A stretch of DNA of 19,986 bases from WS-9 sp036274595 (lineage in GTDB: Bacteria > Eisenbacteria > RBG-16-71-46 > SZUA-252). The position numbers and the translations under genes are program-made. The stretch lies in the NCBI GenBank assembly GCA_036274595.1, contig DASUFL010000046.1, positions 1-19,986 of the forward strand, written 5' to 3'. Shown here piece after piece: positions 1 to 9,873 of this stretch. The first letter of the stretch is position 1. Each line of letters opens with the position of its first letter. A model generated the notes under the pieces. The model had not been told where the DNA came from. It worked only from the letters and a program-made list of their open reading frames with translations, and ran no database searches.

Positions 1-5
1 AAAAA

Positions 6-200
6 AATCCTCTGCCATGTTCGTGACCGGGACGACAAAGTCGGCTGATCCGATAACCCTCGAACCGGGAGCCAATCGATGGTGGGAGGCCGTCATGCCC
101 TGTTGAGGCGGGGAAGACGAAGTCCCACTGCGTGGTGCCCACCTCAGGTGACAAGGGATTAGACCGCTAGAGCTCGTGCACGGCATTGCGGTGGAGGATT
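6..200 (+). ncRNA. ssrS: 6S RNA
   Basis: 6S RNA mimics an open promoter, binds the housekeeping RNA polymerase holoenzyme and represses transcription when growth slows. The ends pair: AATCCTC at 6-12 is complementary to GAGGATT at 194-200, forming the closing stem of a ~195-nt RNA, the usual size. The 5' side of the central bubble reads GGCTGATCCGATAACCC (43-59). Its complement, read from position 54, is AUCGGAUCAGCCGACU, which closely resembles the E. coli product RNA AUCGGCUCAGGGGACU, so the pRNA template site is recognisable. A strong intrinsic terminator follows at once. The promoter lies off the left edge of the window. No covariance model was run, but size, closing stem, pRNA site and terminator agree. 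Confidence 0.88.
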
Positions 201-205
201 CCATA

Positions 206-232
206 GCCCGCCGGTTCGCCCGGCGGGCTTTT
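206..232 (+). terminator. Intrinsic terminator of 6S RNA
   Basis: A perfect 9-bp stem, GCCCGCCGG at 206-214 with CCGGCGGGC at 220-228, closes a 5-nt loop and runs directly into TTTT. It begins six bases after the 6S RNA closing stem, so it ends that transcript. Confidence 0.9.
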
Positions 233-385
233 CTCGCTTTCGAGGTCGGGTCCCCTCCCCCGCGCCCCGGCACTGGGTCATCGGATGACCCAGATGCCTC
301 CCCGTCCCCTCCTGCACCGAAGCGCGAGCGACGGTACACTTTCTGTCCGCCGCACGCCGTACCCTTCCGGGATCCCGGAGGGAGC

Positions 386-1489
386 ATGAAGAACTGGCTT
401 TGGACGCTGCTCGTCATCGTCGGCGGATACTGGGCGTACCGGCACTGGTTCGCCTCCGACGAGCCGGCCGAGGCCGCCCCGCCGGCCCTCGAGGTCGAGA
501 AGACCGAGGAGGCCGCGGCGCCGCCGGCGGAGGAGAAGGGGGCCGCCCGGCCGTCGGTCGAGCTCGAGCATCTCGGCGCCCCCGCCGCCGCGCCGGCGGA
601 CGAGGGCCCGGCCGCGCAGCTCGCCGTCGAGTGGCGCGGCGCCCTCGCGCGCGCGGACATGGAGGCGGCACGCACGCTGGGCGAGAAGCTCCTCCGCGAG
701 GCGCCGGACAGCGACGCCGCGCGCTGGGTGCACTACGAGCGGGGGCGCGAGGCGCTGCGGCTCTACGCGGACGCGGGGAAGACGAACGAGGGCTTCGTGC
801 ACGCGCGCACGGCGTGGCTCGAGCTCACGCCCGTGCTGTTCGCGAGGGACCTCGCCGAGGAGGAGCGCACCGAGCTGCGCTCGAAGCTGCGCGAGCTCGC
901 CCGGGACCTCCTCTTCACGCGGCACGTCGAGGGGATGGACAAGAGCTACGTGCCGAAGCGCGGCGACAGCCTGAGCGTGCTCTGCGCCAAGGTCTTCCCG
1001 CAGTGGGGCACCAAGCTGAGCCCCGGGTTCCTCGTCGAGATCAACCGCCTCGGCGCCGCGACGAACCTCCGCGCCGGCGTCTCGATCCGCGTGCCGATCG
1101 GCGAGCCGCAGATCGTGATCCGCAAGGGCGAGTTCCGCCTCTACTACCTGTTCGCCGGCGGCTACGTGCAGGACTTCCCGGTCGGGCTCGGCCGCGAGGG
1201 CACGACGCCGGAAGGGACCTTCACGATCGCCGAGATGATCCGGAATCCCGACTGGCACCCGCGCGCGGGCGTGATCATCCCCTACGGCGACCCGCGTAAC
1301 ATCCTGGGCTCGCGCTGGATGGCGTTCCGTGACACGCCGGAGCACCAGGGATTCGGCATCCACGGCACGACGGAGCCCGGGTCGATCGGCAAGGAGGCGA
1401 GCTCCGGCTGCGTGCGGATGCTGCGCGAGGACGTCGAGCGGCTGTTCGAGTGGACGCCGCGGGGAACGAGGGTCGAGATCGCGCGCTGA
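386..1489 (+). CDS. L,D-transpeptidase (YkuD family) with N-terminal anchor and LysM-like segment
   Basis: This 367-residue protein probably makes peptidoglycan cross-links or attaches envelope proteins to peptidoglycan outside the cytoplasmic membrane. Residues 4-19 form a hydrophobic N-terminal segment (signal anchor or signal peptide). An Ala/Pro/Glu-rich linker covers about 23-75 and a helical region about 76-180. Residues 189-237 (GDSLSVL ... INRLGAATNLRAGVSIRVP) look like a LysM peptidoglycan-binding module. The C-terminal YkuD domain holds the expected catalytic set: His326 in FGIHG, then SGCVRM with Cys342 and Arg344. I chose ATG 386 because GGAGGGA lies just upstream at 378-384. The frame stays open back to 176, but that extension runs into the 6S RNA. 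A TACACT box at 335-340 could be the -10. It converges with the epimerase gene; the physiological substrate cannot be told from sequence. Confidence 0.9.
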   Translation: MKNWLWTLLVIVGGYWAYRHWFASDEPAEAAPPALEVEKTEEAAAPPAEEKGAARPSVELEHLGAPAAAPADEGPAAQLAVEWRGALARADMEAARTLGEKLLREAPDSDAARWVHYERGREALRLYADAGKTNEGFVHARTAWLELTPVLFARDLAEEERTELRSKLRELARDLLFTRHVEGMDKSYVPKRGDSLSVLCAKVFPQWGTKLSPGFLVEINRLGAATNLRAGVSIRVPIGEPQIVIRKGEFRLYYLFAGGYVQDFPVGLGREGTTPEGTFTIAEMIRNPDWHPRAGVIIPYGDPRNILGSRWMAFRDTPEHQGFGIHGTTEPGSIGKEASSGCVRMLREDVERLFEWTPRGTRVEIAR

Positions 1490-1574
1490 GAGCTTGTGGA
1501 GAAGTCCCGGCGTCGGCCCGAGGCCAGCGGGCGCCGAGTCGCGCGAGCGCGGCGCGCCGTTCCGGGCCGCGTTC

Positions 1575-2249
1575 TCAGCGGTTCGTCGTGGGGGCCGTCG
1601 CGCGCGTGACGCGCTCCACCAGCGAACGCGGCACGCCGATGTCGATCACCACCACCTGCCCGACGTGACGCGGCCCGTCCGCCTTCGCGAAGCCGATCTT
1701 CGGCGCGACCATCGTCGCGGTGACCGTCGCGCGGACGGCGACGCCCAGCGCCTCCCCGCTGTTCGCGTCCAGGCCGGAAGGAAGATCGACGGAGAGAACG
1801 GGGCAGCGGACCTCGTTCATCGCGAGGACCGCGGCGCGGTACGGATCCCGTACCTGGCGCGCGAGCCCGGTTCCGAGGAGCGCGTCGATGACCAGGGCCG
1901 GCTCGCCGAGTTCGAGGTTCTCGCACACCGGGATGCCCATCGCGCGGACGATGGCGAGGTTCGTGGCCGCGTCCGACTTGTCCGCGTACGCGTCCGCAGG
2001 CACGGCGAGGTGGGCGCGCACGTCGAGGCCCCGGTTGGACAGGTGGCGCGCGGTGGCGAGCCCGTCGCCGCCGTTGTTTCCCGCGCCGCAGACGACCGCG
2101 ACGGGGCCCTCGCGACCCGCGCCGAGCGCCGCAGCCTCCGAGGCGATCCCGATCGCGGCGTTCTCCATGAGGATCAGCCCCGGGATCTTCAGCTCCTCCT
2201 GGGCCAGGCGGTCGATCTCGCGGCTCTGCTCGCGCGTGAGCGCTTCCAC
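1575..2249 (-). CDS. nnrE: NAD(P)H-hydrate epimerase (YjeF_N domain)
   Basis: The enzyme interconverts the R and S forms of hydrated NADH and NADPH so that a partner dehydratase can restore the cofactors. The 224-residue product covers the YjeF N-terminal domain and nothing more. It opens with LTREQSREIDRLAQEEL and IPGLILMENA, carries the nucleotide/metal motif GAGNNGGDG at 55-63, DALLGTGL at 122-129 and DLPSGLDANSG at 155-165. The ADP-dependent dehydratase domain (NnrD), often fused to it, is absent and must be encoded elsewhere. The start is GTG at 2249, set by where family homology begins. No Shine-Dalgarno is visible; TACACT lies six bases upstream, so the message may be leaderless or nearly so. 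The frame stays open upstream to 2615, but that part crosses the rRNA promoter and leader and has no family similarity. Confidence 0.9.
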   Translation of the reverse strand: MEALTREQSREIDRLAQEELKIPGLILMENAAIGIASEAAALGAGREGPVAVVCGAGNNGGDGLATARHLSNRGLDVRAHLAVPADAYADKSDAATNLAIVRAMGIPVCENLELGEPALVIDALLGTGLARQVRDPYRAAVLAMNEVRCPVLSVDLPSGLDANSGEALGVAVRATVTATMVAPKIGFAKADGPRHVGQVVVIDIGVPRSLVERVTRATAPTTNR

Positions 2250-2423
2250 GGGGCCAGTGTAGCGAGGGGGGCCGGGAACCGTCCCTCCCGGCGCCCCCCG
2301 GCGGGCCGTCGGCACCCCAGGGGGGTACGGCGGGAAAAGCGTGCAGGACCGGCTGAAATGGCGGGCCGGCGTGGATCGGAGGATCTCGGCGGCGCAGCGC
2401 GGAGGGCGGCGAGTCGGAAGAAC

Positions 2424-2452
2424 TTGCCCTTTTCTTGAGGTGGCGGTACATT
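2424..2452 (+). promoter_or_regulatory. Promoter of the rRNA operon
   Basis: TTGCCC (2424-2429) and TACATT (2447-2452) are separated by exactly 17 bp, a good sigma-70-type layout. Transcription would start near 2459, giving a leader of about 160 nt before 16S. The 2250-2423 stretch upstream has no gene I can support. Confidence 0.7.
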
Positions 2453-2493
2453 CCTCCGCTTGCCGCATCCGACTTGGACGCGGCGCGAAGAAC

Positions 2494-2506
2494 TGGTCTT
2501 TGAAAA
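2494..2506 (+). promoter_or_regulatory. boxA-like antitermination site in rRNA leader
   Basis: TGGTCTTTGAAAA matches the boxA sequence (roughly TGCTCTTTGAAAA) that loads the NusB/NusE antitermination complex on rRNA transcripts. It lies about 35 nt after the predicted start. A second, weaker copy, GCTCATTGAAAA, occurs in the 16S-23S spacer at 4281-4292, as expected for an rRNA operon. Confidence 0.65.
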
Positions 2507-2508
2507 AA

Positions 2509-2520
2509 CGAGACGACTCC
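2509..2520 (+). other. 16S processing stem, 5' arm
   Basis: CGAGACGACTCC at 2509-2520 is complementary over 11 bases to GGAGTCGTCTC at 4230-4240 in the spacer. The two arms flank 16S and would form the long precursor stem normally cut by RNase III. Confidence 0.7.
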
Positions 2521-2535
2521 TGTCGTGAGCCGGTC

Positions 2536-2570
2536 GGGACGCCTACGGGCGTCCCCATACGGATTTTTTT
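2536..2570 (+). other. Leader hairpin followed by a T tract
   Basis: GGGACGCC (2536-2543) pairs perfectly with GGCGTCCC (2548-2555), and a run of seven T follows at 2564-2570, eight bases after the stem. The layout looks like a weak terminator placed between boxA and 16S, which antitermination would have to override. It may instead only be part of the leader fold. Confidence 0.5.
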
Positions 2571-2582
2571 CTTGATAGACCG

Positions 2583-2602
2583 GCGCCCGCTTCGGCGGGC
2601 GC
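2583..2602 (+). other. UUCG-capped leader hairpin before 16S
   Basis: GCGCCCGC (2583-2590), loop TTCG, GCGGGCGC (2595-2602) form a perfect 8-bp hairpin 13 bases before the mature 16S end. Stable UUCG hairpins are common in rRNA leaders and may help fold or process the precursor. Confidence 0.6.
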
Positions 2603-2615
2603 ATCTCTGGATCAA

Positions 2616-7394
<4,779 letters not shown>

Positions 7395-7404
<10 letters not shown>

Positions 7405-7495
7405 TTTTCTTCCCTCCCCTTCGCCGTGAGGCGCGGGGGATTCGGCTGGCGGGGCACACCCGCCAAGGTGCCTCGGGCTGCACTACCTCTATTCC
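7395..7495 (+). other. 23S processing stem, 3' side, in the 23S-5S spacer
   Basis: Sequence after 23S mirrors the spacer before it: GCTTGACC and CTTTTCTTCCC (7395-7414), CGCCAAGGTG (7461-7470), then CCTCGGGCTGCA and CTACCTCTATTC (7471-7494). The 23S-5S spacer holds no other gene. Confidence 0.8.
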
Positions 7496-7507
7496 GGTTA
7501 GAAACAA

Positions 7508-7619
7508 TGCGTGGTGGTCACAGCGGAGGGGTCACACCCGTTCCCATTCCGAACACGGTCGTTAAGCCCTCCGCGCCGATGATACTGCCAAAAGCGGGAA
7601 AGTAGGTCGCTGCCACGCT
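7508..7619 (+). rRNA. rrf: 5S ribosomal RNA
   Basis: The gene is about 112 nt. GCGTGG at 7509-7514 pairs with CCACGC at 7613-7618 to close helix I. The internal CACCCGTTCCCATTCCGAAC block and the downstream GGGAAAGTAGGTCGCTGCC are typical of bacterial 5S. It follows 23S by about 100 nt in the same transcript. Confidence 0.96.
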
Positions 7620-7627
7620 TCAATCAC

Positions 7628-7660
7628 GGCCCGCCGCTCGCGCGGCGGGCCGCTTTCTTT
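7628..7660 (+). terminator. Intrinsic terminator after 5S rRNA
   Basis: GGCCCGCCGC (7628-7637) and GCGGCGGGCC (7642-7651) form a perfect 10-bp stem with a 4-nt loop, followed by the T-rich GCTTTCTTT. It sits eight bases after 5S and about 20 bases before tRNA-Ile. Confidence 0.88.
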
Positions 7661-7679
7661 ACCGCTGCTCTTTCTCGAA

Positions 7680-7755
7680 GCGCGCGTAGCTCAGGGGTTA
7701 GAGCGTCCGCCTGATAAGCGGGAGGTCGGTGGTTCAAGTCCACCCGTGCGCACCA
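7680..7755 (+). tRNA. tRNA-Ile (anticodon GAT)
   Basis: The 76-nt gene folds into a full cloverleaf: acceptor GCGCGCG/CGTGCGC with one G-U pair, D stem GCTC/GAGC, anticodon loop CTGATAA (anticodon GAT), T stem GGTGG/CCACC. CCA is encoded. It lies beyond the rRNA terminator on the same strand, so it depends either on read-through or on a promoter of its own that I cannot see in the 20-bp gap. Confidence 0.96.
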
Positions 7756-7760
7756 GGCGC

Positions 7761-7787
7761 GCGAGCCCCGGCGTGGCCGGGGCTCGC
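7761..7787. other. Long hairpin between the converging tRNA genes
   Basis: GCGAGCCCCGG (7761-7771) and CCGGGGCTCGC (7777-7787) form a perfect 11-bp stem with loop CGTGG. There is no T tract on either strand, so it is not a standard intrinsic terminator, but its place between two converging tRNA genes suggests a two-way transcription block or a processing guide. Confidence 0.6.
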
Positions 7788-7832
7788 GGGGCGCGACGGG
7801 TCCGTCCTCGGGAGGTCGCCGCCAAGGGACGG

Positions 7833-7908
7833 TGGTGGAGATGACGGGATTCGAACCCGTGACCTCCGGCATGCAAAGCCGGCGCTCTCCCAATTGAGCT
7901 ACGTCCCC
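7833..7908 (-). tRNA. tRNA-Ala (anticodon TGC)
   Basis: The 76-nt cloverleaf has D stem GCTC/GAGC, anticodon loop TTTGCAT (anticodon TGC), T stem ACGGG/CCCGT and encoded CCA. The G3-U70 wobble, the main identity element for alanyl-tRNA synthetase, is present. The sixth acceptor pair is a C-A mismatch (C6 opposite A67), which is unusual. It points towards tRNA-Ile and away from the rRNA operon. A TACAGT box (minus strand, 7926-7921) is well placed as its -10. Confidence 0.95.
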
Positions 7909-8051
7909 GCCGGAGCCACGACTGTACACGAACCGGCGTTGGCGCGCCCGGTCCTTGGGGCTCCTTCGATTCGAGGGGCGCCTGCCCGGGAGTCCCGCGA
8001 GGCACAGGGGCGTATCATCTCGTGGTCCCTTGAGGTCCGAAGGAGGCTTGC

Positions 8052-8933
8052 TTGCGCATGTCCTGGGTCTCGACGCTCGTGGCTTCGGTGTCGCTGGCGG
8101 CCGCCGCGGTGCTCTACGTCAAGGTGGATCACCTCGAGCGGGACCTGGGGGCGGCGCGCGCGTCGACCCGCGAGGCGAGATCGCCCGAGCTTCCCCTCGT
8201 GCCGCCTTCGGAGCGGGAGATTCCGAGCCGCGGGGGGGAAGCGGTGCGGCCGCCCGACGCCGTCCGGCGCGCGTCGTCGACGTCGGGAGGCCACGCCGAT
8301 GCCCGCGCGATGACGATCGAGGAGCGGGTCAAGAGGCTCGAGGAGAGGCAGGAGCACCTCGAGGCAGGGCCGAGAGCGCCGTGGGTGTCCGGCGGCAGGG
8401 CATTCGCCCGGAACATCGACGACCTCGCGAAGCGCCTCTCGCTGACCCCGACGCAGCGCACCCGCATCGAGGATGCGGTCGCCCGCGGACGGCAGCGCAT
8501 CGACGAGATCCTGAAGATCCCGGACGAGACCGGGACGAGCCCCTCCGAAAGGCGCGCGGAGGCGAGGAAAAAGCTCGAGGAGGCGATGAAGAACGGCCCC
8601 GGGGCGGGCGGCATCCTCGCTTTCGCCGGCGACCTCATGGCCTACCGGGAGAAGAAGATCCCGGGGCGCGGGGAGACCTACGGGGAGGCGGTCGACCGCG
8701 TCCGGCAGGACACGCGGGAGGAGATCTCGGGGGCGTTGGACGTGAAGCAGCAGGAGATCTTGAAGAACACCAACGTCGACGGCCTCCTCGGCGAGGGTGG
8801 CCAGATGTCGTTTGCCTACTCCATCGGGGACGGGGACGACGGCCAGCAGGCCGGGATCGTCGTGGAGATGAACGCCGAGGATGAGGAGGATAGCGTCGCC
8901 CCGCCGGACCCGGCCGGGGACGAGGATCGCTGA
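8052..8933 (+). CDS. Membrane-anchored protein with LTxxQ-like helical region, function unknown
   Basis: I do not recognise a named family with confidence. The 293-residue protein has one hydrophobic N-terminal segment (about residues 5-23), probably an anchor or signal peptide. A charged helix, VDHLERDLGAA, follows, then a disordered Pro/Ser/Arg linker. Residues 88-105 (IEERVKRLEERQEHLEAG) look like a short coiled coil. Residues 129-155 (RLSLTPTQRTRIEDAVARGR...) carry an LTxxQ motif of the kind seen in Spy/CpxP-like periplasmic proteins. The C-terminus is very acidic. AAGGAGG at 8040-8046 is followed by TTG at 8052 (5-nt spacing) and ATG at 8058 (11-nt spacing), so either may be the start. 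TATCAT at 8013-8018 is a possible -10. It precedes another envelope protein on the same strand. Confidence 0.75.
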   Translation: MRMSWVSTLVASVSLAAAAVLYVKVDHLERDLGAARASTREARSPELPLVPPSEREIPSRGGEAVRPPDAVRRASSTSGGHADARAMTIEERVKRLEERQEHLEAGPRAPWVSGGRAFARNIDDLAKRLSLTPTQRTRIEDAVARGRQRIDEILKIPDETGTSPSERRAEARKKLEEAMKNGPGAGGILAFAGDLMAYREKKIPGRGETYGEAVDRVRQDTREEISGALDVKQQEILKNTNVDGLLGEGGQMSFAYSIGDGDDGQQAGIVVEMNAEDEEDSVAPPDPAGDEDR

Positions 8934-9017
8934 TCCGGCCGCCCACGTGGAGGGAAGTGGAGGGGTTCCGGGGGACCACGCTCGGCCAAGCTGCTGCATG
9001 GACGCCCCGGACAGGCG

Positions 9018-9023
9018 TATAAT
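9018..9023 (+). promoter_or_regulatory. Consensus -10 box just before the duplicated-domain gene
   Basis: A perfect TATAAT stands at 9018-9023, only 13 bases before the ATG at 9037. Transcription would start near 9030 and leave an untranslated leader of about seven bases. No convincing -35 box is seen. Confidence 0.6.
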
Positions 9024-9036
9024 CCGGTGGGTCTCC

Positions 9037-9873
9037 ATGCGGATCGCCTGGGCGCTGCTGCTCGTTACGACGTTGGCCGCGGGGAGCGAGGAGCCGCTCT
9101 CCCCGGAGTTGCCGCTCCGCAATGTCGAGTTGGTCGACCGCGAGGGCGTTGCCACGCGGCTGGTCGGCTTCTACCGCATCTCGGGCGAGGACGTTTTCCG
9201 CGGCTTCCTGGGCGCGGCCGAGATCCAGGTGCCGTACGAGCGCATCGTCGAGCTCCGCGTGCGGCCCGGGCAGCCCGGAGGGCGGATGCGTGCGCAGATC
9301 ACCCTCCGGTCCGGCAACGGCGTGGACGCGACCTTCGATGAGCGCGAGGGGGAGCAGATGCTGAGCGGTTACGCGCCGTTCGGGCGCCTGACGATCTTCT
9401 TCCGCGATGTCCGTCAGCTGCGCATTCTCGGCCACACGGCGCGGGAGGACCTGCCCGACTACGGCCCGCCCGTCGAGGGACTCGATGTCCGGGTCACGGA
9501 CGGCGAGGGGGTCGCGACCGAGCTGATCGGCTTCCGGCGCGCGGTGGGCGAGGACGTGATCCCCGGAACGCGCGGCGCCGCGTCGATCGCGATCCCGCTG
9601 CGCGTGGTGAGGCGTCTCGAGATCGCCGCGGACAAGGAGCCTGGGCTCCGCGCCACCGCGACCCTCAAGGACGGCAGCTCGCTCGACTTCCGGCTGCCGA
9701 CCTATGTCGAGGAGACGGCGTATCGCGGCGAGGCGGAGTTCGGGGTATTCCGGATCCGGCTCGGGAAGGTCAGGAGCCTGGTCGTGCGCCGCGAGACCCC
9801 GGTGCTTCGCGAAATCGAGCCGGTCAGCGCGGACGAGGGCGAGAGCGGCCCGGGGGAACAGCCGGAGCGTTGA
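9037..9873 (+). CDS. Secreted protein built from two copies of a ~100-residue unit, function unknown
   Basis: The 278-residue product begins with a clear signal peptide (MRIAWALLLVTTLAAG) and has no other membrane segment or lipobox. The mature part is an internal duplication. Residues 29-131 and 150-251 share the order EGVAT-x-L-(V/I)-GF, GEDV, GAA-x-I-x-(V/I)-P, a Leu-rich strand, a TL-x-(S/D)G turn and a final (E/Y)-x-FG-x-(L/F)-x-I ... VR-x-L strand. Both units look all-beta. I chose ATG 9037 because it opens the signal peptide; the frame is open further upstream, but those residues look non-coding. The Shine-Dalgarno is weak. The stop codon overlaps the start of nadB (TTGA), so the two are translationally coupled. 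I cannot assign a function; a link to NAD synthesis is not implied by position alone. Confidence 0.82.
   Translation: MRIAWALLLVTTLAAGSEEPLSPELPLRNVELVDREGVATRLVGFYRISGEDVFRGFLGAAEIQVPYERIVELRVRPGQPGGRMRAQITLRSGNGVDATFDEREGEQMLSGYAPFGRLTIFFRDVRQLRILGHTAREDLPDYGPPVEGLDVRVTDGEGVATELIGFRRAVGEDVIPGTRGAASIAIPLRVVRRLEIAADKEPGLRATATLKDGSSLDFRLPTYVEETAYRGEAEFGVFRIRLGKVRSLVVRRETPVLREIEPVSADEGESGPGEQPER

Noticed and set aside
176..385. Upstream extension of the L,D-transpeptidase frame
   Set aside because: It overlaps the 6S RNA 3' end and its terminator, has no ribosome site, and the signal anchor with a good Shine-Dalgarno starts at 386.
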